A program made the position numbers and the translations under genes. The notes beneath the pieces are model-generated. The model saw nothing but the letters and a program-made list of their open reading frames with translations, had not been told where the DNA came from and did not search any database. From assembly GCA_021325695.1 (NCBI GenBank), contig JAJTCR010000035.1:1-8715 (forward strand): a DNA stretch of 8,715 nucleotides, in the 5' to 3' direction. Below are positions 1 to 7,542 of this stretch, one piece after another. Source of the DNA: Steroidobacteraceae bacterium (GTDB lineage Bacteria; Pseudomonadota; Gammaproteobacteria; Steroidobacterales; Steroidobacteraceae). How positions within the stretch are numbered: the first letter of the stretch is position 1; each line of letters opens with the position of its first letter.

Positions 1-1195
1 CGACTTCACCACGATCGTGCTGGGCCCGTACGCGACGCGTACGCTCGGCGACCTGGGCGCGGACGTCATCAAGGTGGAACCGCCACAGGGCGACCTGTTC
101 CGCACGGTGCGCCCGGGCCGTTCGCGTGGCATGGGTGCGGGCTATCTCGGCTTCAACCGCAACAAGCGGTCGCTCGCGCTCGACCTGAAACGCCCGGCCG
201 CCCGTGAGGTCCTCGATCGCCTCGTGCGCGGTGCCGATGTCGTCGTCCACAACATGCGGCCGAAGTCCGCCGCACCGCTCGGTCTCGACTACACGCGGCT
301 TGCCACGCTTCGACCGGGCCTCGTGTACGCGTTCGCCGCGGGTTACGACCAGCGCGGCCCGAACGGCAGCGAACCGGCGTACGACGACGTGATCCAGGCC
401 GCGGCCGGCGTCGCGGCGCTGAATGCCAACGAGCGCGGGGAGCCGCGTTACCTCTCGACCATCCTCTGCGACAAGGTCGGCGGCCTGCACCTCGCGATCG
501 CGGTGGCCGCGGCGCTCGCGCGTCGCGCGCGGACCGGCGAAGGCTGCTGCATCGAGGCGCCGATGTTCGAGAGCACGGTCTCGTTCCTGATGTCGGAACA
601 GCTCGGTGGCGCGACCTTCGAGCCGCCGCTCGGCCCGACCGGTTACGACCGGCTCGCGGCGCCGAACCGCCGGCCGTATCGCACGCGCGACGGCTTCATG
701 GCGATCCTGCCGTACACGACGACGCACTGGGTGGCGTTCTTCGAACTGATCGGCCAGCCCGATTTCGCGCATTCGCCGCGGGTGCAGGACCCGGGGCTGC
801 GCAGCCAGAGCGCCGACGCGCTCTATGCGCTGATCGCGGAAGCCGCGCCTTCCCGCACGAACGACGAGTGGCTGCAGGCCCTGCGCGCACGCGACATCCC
901 GTGCTCGCGCGTCAACTCGGTCGGCGACCTGCTCAGCGATCCGCACCTGCGCGCGATCGACTTCTTCCGCGAGTACGATCACCCCACCGAGGGACGGCTG
1001 CGCGACGCGCGCTCGCCGTTCCGGCTGTACGAGGAACTCGAACGCGACGATCGTCCTGCGCCGCGCGCCGGCGCGCAAAGTCGCGAAATCCTGCGCGAAT
1101 GCGGCTACGACGACGCCGAGATCGACGGGCTCGTCGCGACGAACACCGTGGCCGACGCAGGACCTCCGCCGGACGCAACCATGGAGCACAGATGA
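1..1195 (+). CDS. Class III CoA-transferase (CaiB/BaiF family), 5'-truncated by the window edge
   Basis: This enzyme family moves CoA between an acyl-CoA donor and a carboxylic acid, in the cytosol, through a covalent aspartyl-CoA intermediate. The frame is open from base 2 and begins inside the family's N-terminal signature (VLGPYATRTLGDLGADVIKV), so only a short N-terminal piece is missing. About 397 residues remain, close to the usual ~400. Further family hallmarks are NRNKRSLALDLKRP, the GYDQRGPN...AYDDVIQAAAGV stretch, and the ILCDKVGGLHLA segment. Its Asp (codon 470-472) is the expected catalytic nucleophile. The stop codon overlaps the start of the following dehydrogenase (ATGA, 1192-1195), so the two are probably co-translated. 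The substrate cannot be read from sequence. The two following dehydrogenases suggest it loads CoA onto an acid that they then desaturate. The family call is secure; the substrate is unknown. Confidence 0.93.
   Translation, partial: DFTTIVLGPYATRTLGDLGADVIKVEPPQGDLFRTVRPGRSRGMGAGYLGFNRNKRSLALDLKRPAAREVLDRLVRGADVVVHNMRPKSAAPLGLDYTRLATLRPGLVYAFAAGYDQRGPNGSEPAYDDVIQAAAGVAALNANERGEPRYLSTILCDKVGGLHLAIAVAAALARRARTGEGCCIEAPMFESTVSFLMSEQLGGATFEPPLGPTGYDRLAAPNRRPYRTRDGFMAILPYTTTHWVAFFELIGQPDFAHSPRVQDPGLRSQSADALYALIAEAAPSRTNDEWLQALRARDIPCSRVNSVGDLLSDPHLRAIDFFREYDHPTEGRLRDARSPFRLYEELERDDRPAPRAGAQSREILRECGYDDAEIDGLVATNTVADAGPPPDATMEHR
1183..1186 (+). promoter_or_regulatory. Shine-Dalgarno site for the first acyl-CoA dehydrogenase
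   Basis: GGAG lies 5 nt upstream of the ATG at 1192, inside the last codons of the CoA-transferase. Together with the ATGA stop/start overlap it fixes the dehydrogenase start at 1192 rather than at earlier in-frame codons. Confidence 0.5.
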
Positions 1196-2388
1196 GCGAG
1201 CTGGACCGGTTCCGCGACGACGTCCGCGCCTGGATCGCGGCGAACTATCCGCCGTCGCTGCGCGAGCCCCTGCGCGTCGACAGCCCCGACACGCCCTGGG
1301 GCGGACGCAAGACGCGTTATGCGAACCCCGACGTGCAGGTCTGGATGGACCGGATGGCCGCGAAGGGATGGTCGACACCCGAGTGGCAGCCCGAGCACGG
1401 CGGGGCTGGGCTCACGCCGGAGCACGCACGCGTGCTGCGCGAGGAACTGGCTGCGGCAGGGTGTCGCCCGCCGGTGATCTCGTTCGGACTCATGATGCTC
1501 GCGCCCGTGCTGCACGAGTTCGCGAGCGAGGAGCAGCGCCGGCACTTCCTGCCGCCGATCGCGCGCGGCGAGATCCGCTGGTGCCAGGGCTACTCGGAAC
1601 CCGGCGCGGGCTCGGACCTCGCCGGACTCAAGACTCGCGCGGAGGACCTCGGCGATCACTACCTCGTCAACGGCCAGAAGATCTGGACCTCGTATGCCGA
1701 CCAGGCCGACTGGATCTTCTGCCTCGTGCGCACCAACCCCGAGTCGAAGCACGGCGGCATCTCGTTCCTGTTGATCGACATGGCGAGTCCCGGCATCGAA
1801 GTGCGGCCGATCCAGTTGATTTCGGGCAAGTCGCCGTTCTGCGAGGTGTTCCTGACGGACGTGCGCGTGCCGAAGCAGAACCTCGTCGGCAAGCCGGGTG
1901 AAGGCTGGAAGATCGCGAAGCGGCTGCTGCAGCACGAGCGCGCCAGCATTTCGACGCACCTGCAGACCGGCCTCGGCGGCTCCCCGGCGGGCCGCCCGCT
2001 GGCTGAGCTCGCCCGGTCCTACGCGGGCGAACGTGACGGCCGCATCGCGGACGCACACTTGCGCGACGCCGTGGCCCGCCACGAGATGCGGAGCGAGGCG
2101 ATCGCGCTGACGTTGCGCCGCGTGCAGGAGGAGTCCGGCAAGCAGGGGCCTTCCGCGTTGTCCTCGATCACGAAGTCGCTCGGAGCGCAGCACAACAAGG
2201 ACAAGCATGAACTGATGGTCGAGATCCTCAGTCTCGCCGGCACCGCCTGGGACGGTGCGCCGTTCACCGACGAGGAGGTCGAAGTCTGTCGCCAGTGGCT
2301 CAGGTCCAAGGGCAACTCGATCGAAGGCGGCACGAGCGAAATCCAGACCAACATCGTGGCCAAGCAAGTGCTCGGCCTGCCGGACTGA
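1192..2388 (+). CDS. Acyl-CoA dehydrogenase, catalytic (Glu-bearing) subunit of a probable heteromeric pair
   Basis: This is a 398-residue flavoprotein of the ACAD superfamily, which introduces a double bond between C2 and C3 of acyl-CoAs and passes electrons to ETF. The start at 1192 is supported by the ATGA overlap and a GGAG site. Visible motifs are the flavin/substrate segment YSEPGAGSDLAGLKT (134-148), NGQKIWTSYADQADW (160-174), SGKSPFCEVFLTDVRVP (211-227), and a C-terminal SIEGGTSEIQTNIVAKQVLG. In the LLQHERAS helix, E249 aligns with the catalytic Glu of isovaleryl-CoA dehydrogenase (human E254) and with the base near position 247 in mycobacterial heteromeric FadEs. The protein lacks the RxxFG and QxxGGxG flavin-binding segments that a homotetrameric ACAD needs. 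The adjacent gene supplies both, so I infer an alpha subunit of an alpha2beta2 enzyme. The acyl substrate is unknown. Confidence 0.93.
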   Translation: MSELDRFRDDVRAWIAANYPPSLREPLRVDSPDTPWGGRKTRYANPDVQVWMDRMAAKGWSTPEWQPEHGGAGLTPEHARVLREELAAAGCRPPVISFGLMMLAPVLHEFASEEQRRHFLPPIARGEIRWCQGYSEPGAGSDLAGLKTRAEDLGDHYLVNGQKIWTSYADQADWIFCLVRTNPESKHGGISFLLIDMASPGIEVRPIQLISGKSPFCEVFLTDVRVPKQNLVGKPGEGWKIAKRLLQHERASISTHLQTGLGGSPAGRPLAELARSYAGERDGRIADAHLRDAVARHEMRSEAIALTLRRVQEESGKQGPSALSSITKSLGAQHNKDKHELMVEILSLAGTAWDGAPFTDEEVEVCRQWLRSKGNSIEGGTSEIQTNIVAKQVLGLPD

Positions 2389-2400
2389 GGCGCACCCGAC

Positions 2401-3543
2401 ATGGCCCTCGTGCTCGACCAGGACCAGGCGCTGCTGCGCAGCACCGCGACGCAATTCGCGCGCGAACGACTCCCCGTCGCAAACCTGCGCCGCCTGCGCG
2501 ACACCGGCGACGCCACCGGTTTCGACCGCGACGCGTGGCGGGAGATGGCGGACCTCGGCTGGACCGGCATGCTGATCCCGGAGCCGCTCGGCGGCAACGG
2601 CTTCGGTCACTTCGGCCTGGGGCTCGTGCTCGAAGCGCTCGGCCGCACGCTGGCCGCCTCGCCGCTCCTTTCGACCGTCGTGCTGTCGGGCACGGCCCTC
2701 ACCCACGCCAGCGATGCGGAGCCCGCGCGGAACCTCTTGCGGCAGATCGCCGCGGGCGAGACCGTGCTCGCGCTCGCCCACGAGGAGCATCCGCGACACC
2801 GCCCCTTGGCGATCGCCACGACCGCACGTCGCGATGGCGAGGGCTACGTGCTGAACGGTCGCAAGCGTTTCGTGATCGACGGTCACGTGGCCGAGACACT
2901 GCTCGTCGTCGCGCGCACCGCCGGGGCCGACGACGATCCACGCGGCCTGTCGCTGTTCCTGCTGGACGGCGCGACGCCTGGGATCTCGCGGCACCGTCTC
3001 AGCCTCGCGGACAGCCGCAACAGCGCCGACGTGCAACTGTCGGACGTCCGCGTGGACCGCACGGCCCTGCTCGGCGAGGCCGGCGCGGCCGGCCCGGTGC
3101 TCGAACGCGTGCTCGACGTCGGGCGCATCCTGCTCTCGGCCGAGATGCTCGGCGCGGCACAGCAGGCGTTCGAGACGACGCTCGAGTACCTGAAGCAGCG
3201 CCAGCAGTTCGGCGTCCCGATCGGCAGCTTCCAGGCGCTGCAGCACCGCGCCGTGCAGATGTACACCGAGATCGAACTCGCGCGCTCGGTGTTGCATGCG
3301 GCGCTGACGGCGCTCGACGAGGACGGTGGCGCCGACGTCCCGCGCCAGGCGACCGTGTGCAAGGCATGTGTCAACGACACGTTCCACCTGGTCAGCAACG
3401 AAGCCGTGCAGATGCACGGCGGCATCGGCATGACCGACCAGGTCGACGTCGGGTTGTACCTGAAACGTGCGCGCGTCGCCGAAGCGACGCTCGGCACGGC
3501 CGCGTTCCACCGGGAACGCTACGCGACGCTGCAGGGTTTTTAG
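2401..3543 (+). CDS. Acyl-CoA dehydrogenase, non-catalytic flavin-binding subunit of a probable heteromeric pair
   Basis: This is a 380-residue ACAD-superfamily protein beginning 12 nt after the preceding dehydrogenase. A GAGG (2387-2390) overlaps that gene's stop and sits 10 nt before the ATG. The N-terminal helical domain ends with PEPLGGNGFGHFGLGLVLEALG. The C-terminal domain carries RQQFGVPIGSFQALQHR (267-283) and QMHGGIGMTDQ (347-357), the segments that bind the flavin pyrophosphate across the dimer interface. The middle domain is degenerate: where catalytic ACADs have a (Y/T)(S/T)EPxAGSD segment, it reads LAHEEHPRHRPLA. Aligning LDVGRILLSAEMLG with LDLERLVLAGGPLG of isovaleryl-CoA dehydrogenase puts G241 where the catalytic Glu should be. 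No C-terminal YEGT Glu exists either. On its own it is therefore probably inactive and acts as the beta subunit. The alternative, a stand-alone ACAD with an unusual base, is less likely. Confidence 0.92.
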   Translation: MALVLDQDQALLRSTATQFARERLPVANLRRLRDTGDATGFDRDAWREMADLGWTGMLIPEPLGGNGFGHFGLGLVLEALGRTLAASPLLSTVVLSGTALTHASDAEPARNLLRQIAAGETVLALAHEEHPRHRPLAIATTARRDGEGYVLNGRKRFVIDGHVAETLLVVARTAGADDDPRGLSLFLLDGATPGISRHRLSLADSRNSADVQLSDVRVDRTALLGEAGAAGPVLERVLDVGRILLSAEMLGAAQQAFETTLEYLKQRQQFGVPIGSFQALQHRAVQMYTEIELARSVLHAALTALDEDGGADVPRQATVCKACVNDTFHLVSNEAVQMHGGIGMTDQVDVGLYLKRARVAEATLGTAAFHRERYATLQGF

Positions 3544-3575
3544 CGCACCGGCGGAAGCGCGTGCCGGGGCGTGCG
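3544..3575. terminator. Possible GC-rich hairpin between the convergent blocks (weak)
   Basis: The 97-nt gap between the convergent stop codons holds an imperfect inverted repeat. CGCAC (3544-3548) can pair with GTGCG (3571-3575), and CGGC (3549-3552) with GCCG (3563-3566), leaving a 4-nt bulge and a 10-nt loop. It starts immediately after the second dehydrogenase's stop. There is no T-tract on either side, so it does not meet the usual criteria for an intrinsic terminator. In DNA this GC-rich such pairing can arise by chance. The rest of the gap (3576-3640) shows nothing recognisable. Confidence 0.2.
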
Positions 3576-3640
3576 GGCGCTGCGGCGGGCTGCGAAATAC
3601 TGCGCGATCGACATCCACTCGTGCGCGACGGGACCGCGCC

Positions 3641-6568
3641 TCAGCGCGTCGCCGCAGCGATCGCGATCGGATCACGATCCTGGCGCCGGGATGAGTCCAC
3701 CGTACGATCGACCGTCCCGTACAAGGTCGTGCGCTGGCGTGGCACGCGCCCGATGGATCGTATCGCCGCTTCGAGCGTGGCGGACTCCATGGCCTGGCCG
3801 TTCACGCCGCCGGCGGCGCGCGTGATCGACTCGTTCATGAGGACGCCGCCGAAATCGTTTGCGCCGGCCTGCAGCGCCAGCAGCGCACCGTCGCGCCCGA
3901 GCTTGACCCAGGACGCCTGCACGTTCGCCACGAGCGGGTGCAGCACCAGTCGCGCGACCGCGTGCATCAGGATCGCCTCGCGAAAACTCGGCCCCGAGCG
4001 CGCGAGGCCGCGCCGCCACAGCGGCGCTTCCATGTGCACGAACGGCAGCGGTACGAACTCGGTGAACCCCTGCGTTCGCGCCTGCAGGTCGCGCACCGCC
4101 AGCAGGTGGCGCGCCCAGTGCACCGGCCGCTCGACGTGCCCGAACATGACGGTCGCGGTGCTGCGTAGACCGACGCGGTGGGCGGTCTGCATCACGTCGA
4201 GCCACTCGGCCGACGTGAGCTTGTCGGGACAGATCACCGCCCGCACGTCGTCGCAGAGGATTTCCGCCGCCGTGCCCGGAAGCGTGCGCAACCCCGCATC
4301 GCGCAGGCGCCCGAGATACGACTCGAGCGTGAGCCCGAGCGTGCGCGCCCCGTGGAAGATCTCGAGCGGGGAAAACGCGTGCACGTGCACGCCGGGGGCC
4401 GCACGCCGGGCGGCAGCCACGATCCCGAGGTAGGTCTCGCCGGTGAACTTCGGGTGGATGCCGCCTTGCAGGCAGACCTCGGTGGCGCCGCGCTCGGCGG
4501 CCTCGACGACGCGCCGCTCGATTTCCTCGAGATCGAGCGTGTAGCCTGGACCGCGCAGGCTCCGGGCTCCGCGGCCCTTGGCGAACGCGCAGAAGCCGCA
4601 CGAGTAGCTGCAGACGTTCGTGTAGTTGATGTTGCGGTTGACGACGTACGTCACGTCCTCGCCGACCGTCGCGGCGCGCAACTCGTCGGCGGCTCGCACG
4701 ACCGCTTCGAACTCTGGCCCGTCTGCTCCGAACAACACGACGATGTCGCGCTGGCGCAGTCGCTCGCCGCGACCCGCTCGACGCAGCACCTCCTCGACAC
4801 GTGGGTCGGCCCCACTGGCAGGCCCGCGACGTCGCACCAGTCCCGCATGCGGCTCCGGCGGCGCATCACCGGCGCCGGCCGACCAGCGCGGATCCTTGCG
4901 ATAGCCGTCTGCGTCGAGGTCGCGCAGGACGGCGGTTCGAAATGCCGCGTCGAGCCAACGCCCGCCGTCGAGCGCGAACGCCGGTGCGATCGCGAGCCGT
5001 TCGACCAGCGTGCGGCCCGCCGCGGACGTCGCGGCCTCGAGCGCGACGAGCTCGGGCCACGGGGCCTCGGGATTGACATGGTCGGGGGTCACCGGCGACA
5101 CCCCGCCCCAGTCGTTGATGCCCGCGGCAATCAGGTCGAGCAGACGGCCGGGACTGAGGTTGGGCGGCGCTTGGATCGACATCGACGGCCCGAACAGCAG
5201 TCGCGTCACGGCGATCGTCCAAAGCAGTTCGTCGAGCGGCGGCTCGGGATGACGCGCCATGCGGGTGCCCGGCTTGGCGCGGAAATTCTGGACGATGATC
5301 TCCTGGACGTGCCCGTGGCGCTCGTGCAGGTCGCGGATCGCGAGCAGGGATTCGATGCGTTCGCGGCGCGTCTCGCCGATGCCGATGAGGATCCCCGTCG
5401 TGCAGGGCACCGCGGCCGCGCCGGCCGCGCGCAACGTCGCGAGTCGTGCCGCCGGCTGCTTGTCCGGCGAGCGGTGGTGCGGCCCGCCCTTCTGCGCGAG
5501 ACGCTCGGCGCTCGACTCGAGCATCGCGCCCATCGAGACGGATACACGCCGCAGCCGTTCGAAATCGTCGCGCGTCATGTGCCCGGCGTTCAGGTGGGGC
5601 AGCAGTCCCGTCTGCTCGAAGACGAGCCGCGCACAGTGCTCCAGATACGCGAGCGTCGTCGCGAACCCGAGTTCGTCGAGCTGGGCGCGGGCCGCGGCAA
5701 AGCGCGCCTCCGGCCGGTCGCCGAGCGTGAACAAGGCCTCTTTGCAGCCCGCCCGCGCGCCGGCGCAGGCAAGCTCCAGCACCTGCGCCGGCGTGAGGTA
5801 GGGCGCGCGTCCGGCGCGCGGCGGTCCGGCGAACGTGCAGTAGTGGCAGACGTCGCGACAGAGCTGCGTGAGCGGGATGAACACCTTGCGCGAATAGCTC
5901 ACGCGCGCCCCGAAGCCGCGCCGGGCCAGCGCCTCGGATTGCCGCATCAGCGTGTCGAGGTCCTCACGCTCCGCCAGCGCGAGCGCCTGTTCGCACGACG
6001 GCGGCACGTGCGCGTCGAGGTCCGCGGGCACGTCGATGTCGCGGGCGAGCCCGGCCAGCGGCAGCACCTCGAGCCGCGCGCCGGCACGCGTCGCGGCATG
6101 CACGTGCCGCGCACAGCTGCCCTCACCGAAGCCCGGCTCGATGTACGGAGGCAGGCGCAGGCCCAGCGCGTTCGTGCCGTGCCCGAGGTGATCGGGCACG
6201 ACGACCACGTCGCAGGCGCGCGTCGCGGCGACCAGGCGCTCGATCTCGGCGGCGGTCACGTGCGGCACGTCGGCCGCGACGACGACCGCGAGGTCGTGCG
6301 CGTGCGCGGCGTGCACGAGCCCGGCCCGGATCGCCGCGTTGAGGCCGGACCCCGTGTCCGGTACGACCGTAACGCCTGCGGTCGGGAGCGTCGCATCACT
6401 CGTGACCAGCGCGATCTCGTCGATCGCGCCGGATCCCCGCAACGCGTCGAGCACGCGGCCGAGCATCCCCCGCAACAGTTGCTCGCGACCGGCCGGGTCG
6501 AGGACGCCGGCGAGCCGTGTCTTGCCGCAGCGCCCGTCGCGAACCGGCACGATTGCGCAGACGCTCAT
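3641..6568 (-). CDS. cofC-cofG-cofH: CofC-CofG-CofH triple fusion: phospho-acid guanylyltransferase plus two-part Fo (5-deazaflavin) synthase
   Basis: A single uninterrupted 975-residue protein carries three F420-biosynthesis enzymes. Residues 1 to ~200 are CofC, which joins GTP to a phospho-acid (2-phospholactate, PEP or 3-phosphoglycerate). Its motifs are AIVPVRDGRCGKTRLAGVL, DTGSGLNAA (71-79), GTNALGLRLPP (131-141), FGEGSCARHVHAAT and DIDVPADL. Residues ~215-555 are CofG, a radical SAM domain with the cluster motif CRDVCHYC (C237, C241, C244), SPDK, TTGILIGIGET and QAPPNLSPG. Residues ~585-945 are CofH, with a second radical SAM motif CSYSCGFC (C653, C657, C660), QGGIHPKFTGETY, HAFSPLEI, LPGTAAEIL, GFTEFVPLPFVH and GGVLMNESI. 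CofG plus CofH convert tyrosine and 5-amino-6-ribitylaminouracil to Fo. The CofG-CofH order matches actinobacterial FbiC; the CofC addition is the odd part. The start is ATG at 6568, overlapping the cofD stop (ATGA); the longer open frame upstream is unused cofD antisense-frame sequence. All three activities look intact. Confidence 0.95.
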   Translation of the reverse strand: MSVCAIVPVRDGRCGKTRLAGVLDPAGREQLLRGMLGRVLDALRGSGAIDEIALVTSDATLPTAGVTVVPDTGSGLNAAIRAGLVHAAHAHDLAVVVAADVPHVTAAEIERLVAATRACDVVVVPDHLGHGTNALGLRLPPYIEPGFGEGSCARHVHAATRAGARLEVLPLAGLARDIDVPADLDAHVPPSCEQALALAEREDLDTLMRQSEALARRGFGARVSYSRKVFIPLTQLCRDVCHYCTFAGPPRAGRAPYLTPAQVLELACAGARAGCKEALFTLGDRPEARFAAARAQLDELGFATTLAYLEHCARLVFEQTGLLPHLNAGHMTRDDFERLRRVSVSMGAMLESSAERLAQKGGPHHRSPDKQPAARLATLRAAGAAAVPCTTGILIGIGETRRERIESLLAIRDLHERHGHVQEIIVQNFRAKPGTRMARHPEPPLDELLWTIAVTRLLFGPSMSIQAPPNLSPGRLLDLIAAGINDWGGVSPVTPDHVNPEAPWPELVALEAATSAAGRTLVERLAIAPAFALDGGRWLDAAFRTAVLRDLDADGYRKDPRWSAGAGDAPPEPHAGLVRRRGPASGADPRVEEVLRRAGRGERLRQRDIVVLFGADGPEFEAVVRAADELRAATVGEDVTYVVNRNINYTNVCSYSCGFCAFAKGRGARSLRGPGYTLDLEEIERRVVEAAERGATEVCLQGGIHPKFTGETYLGIVAAARRAAPGVHVHAFSPLEIFHGARTLGLTLESYLGRLRDAGLRTLPGTAAEILCDDVRAVICPDKLTSAEWLDVMQTAHRVGLRSTATVMFGHVERPVHWARHLLAVRDLQARTQGFTEFVPLPFVHMEAPLWRRGLARSGPSFREAILMHAVARLVLHPLVANVQASWVKLGRDGALLALQAGANDFGGVLMNESITRAAGGVNGQAMESATLEAAIRSIGRVPRQRTTLYGTVDRTVDSSRRQDRDPIAIAAATR

Positions 6569-7542
6569 GCACGGGCCCGCCGTGACCGCTGCGACGGGGC
6601 GAGGGTGCGGGCGAACGAGAGCGCGGCGCGCGCGAGTTGCTCCCGGTCCTCGAGCGTCTGCATCAGCGTCGGCACGACCAGCGCGGGCACACCGACCGTC
6701 GGCGCCAACGCCGCGTCCACGGTGTCGAGCACGAGGCCGTCGACCAGGCCCGCGTAGTGGCGCGCAATCGAGCGCGGCGACACCTCGACGCCCAGTTCGC
6801 GCATCAGCTTGACCGTCGGGCCCTTGACGGCGCGGCCGCCGATCACGGGCGACACCACGACGATCGGTGCACGACACGCCTCGAGTGCTCGGCGCAGCCC
6901 GGGCACGCCGAGGATCGGCCCGATGCTGAGGTACGGGTTCGACGGACAGACCACGACGCACTCGAGCGGAGCGGACGCGAGCAGTGCGAGGACGGCCGGA
7001 CTCGGCGCCGCAACGTCGGCGCCAGCGTAGTGCACGGCGCGCACGAGTGGCTCGCATCGCCGCCGCACGAAATAGTCCTGGAACTGGAGCGTGCCGGCCT
7101 CGGTGTCGAGCGTGGTCGAGACCGCGTCGTCGCTCATGGGCAGCAACGTGCTCGGCACGCGGAACCGCCGCCGCAGGTCCTCGGTGACTGCCGTCAGCGA
7201 CTCGCCGGCCGCGAGTCGGCGCGTGCGCTCGACGTGCACGACGAGGTCGCGGTCGCCGAGCCGGAACCAGGTCTCGCCGCCGAGCCGCGCCAGTTCCTCG
7301 ATGAAATTCCAGGTCTCCCCGCGCCGCCCCCAGCCGGTCTCGGTGTTGGCGACCCCGGCCAGCGTGTACGTCACGGTGTCGAGGTCCGGGCAGACGAGCA
7401 GGCCGAGGTGCCGGAAGTCGTCGCCGGTGTTGACGAGCACGGCGAGGTCGCCGGGCGGCAGGACGCGCTGCAGGCCGAGCGCGAGCTTGGCGCCGCCGAT
7501 GCCGCCGGAGATCGCCAGCACTCGCGCCGTGTCGATGCTCAT
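6565..7542 (-). CDS. cofD: CofD/FbiA: Fo transferase (2-phospho-L-lactate transferase family)
   Basis: CofD transfers the phospho-acid moiety from the GDP-activated intermediate made by CofC onto Fo, releasing GMP and giving F420-0 or its dehydro or 3PG analogue. The 325-residue length is normal for the family. Motifs in order: the nucleotide-binding SGGIGGAKLALGL (12-24), NTGDDFRHLGL (38-48), PDLDTVTYTLAGVAN, GWGRRGETWNF, TWFRLGDRDLVVH (91-103), PMSDDAVST (135-143), FQDYFVRRR (154-162), PSNPYLSIGPILG (200-212) and SPVIGGRAVKGPT (231-243). The ATG at 7542 overlaps the cofE stop by 4 nt, and a GAGGA site stands 9 nt upstream. Its own stop overlaps the start of the CofC-CofG-CofH fusion, whose two products are exactly its two substrates. 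The Arg-rich tail after residue ~315 is not part of the conserved fold. No key motif is missing. Confidence 0.97.
   Translation of the reverse strand: MSIDTARVLAISGGIGGAKLALGLQRVLPPGDLAVLVNTGDDFRHLGLLVCPDLDTVTYTLAGVANTETGWGRRGETWNFIEELARLGGETWFRLGDRDLVVHVERTRRLAAGESLTAVTEDLRRRFRVPSTLLPMSDDAVSTTLDTEAGTLQFQDYFVRRRCEPLVRAVHYAGADVAAPSPAVLALLASAPLECVVVCPSNPYLSIGPILGVPGLRRALEACRAPIVVVSPVIGGRAVKGPTVKLMRELGVEVSPRSIARHYAGLVDGLVLDTVDAALAPTVGVPALVVPTLMQTLEDREQLARAALSFARTLAPSQRSRRARA

Noticed and set aside
868..1191. A 108-codon upstream extension of the first acyl-CoA dehydrogenase
   Set aside because: It overlaps the CoA-transferase coding region in another frame, is Arg/Ala-rich, and the ATG at 1192 has both a ribosome site and the ATGA overlap.
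3659..3668. Palindrome GATCGCGATC near the end of the CofH coding region
   Set aside because: It is a single short palindrome inside coding sequence with no partner copies or spacing that would suggest an operator or repeat family.
1105..3675. An 856-codon open frame on the minus strand opposite both acyl-CoA dehydrogenase genes
   Set aside because: It is antisense to two genes with clear family motifs, and its translation is Arg/Ala/Val-rich without a recognisable domain. Long antisense frames are expected where third positions are mostly G or C.
4178..6757. An 859-codon plus-strand open frame opposite the CofC-CofG-CofH fusion
   Set aside because: The opposite strand carries two complete radical SAM cysteine motifs and continuous family similarity. 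This frame is compositionally biased and matches no family I know.
6569..7057. A 163-codon N-terminal extension of the CofC-CofG-CofH frame reaching back to 7057
   Set aside because: The extension lies inside cofD in another frame and is Arg-rich. The CofC fold begins right after the ATG at 6568, which overlaps the cofD stop as ATGA.
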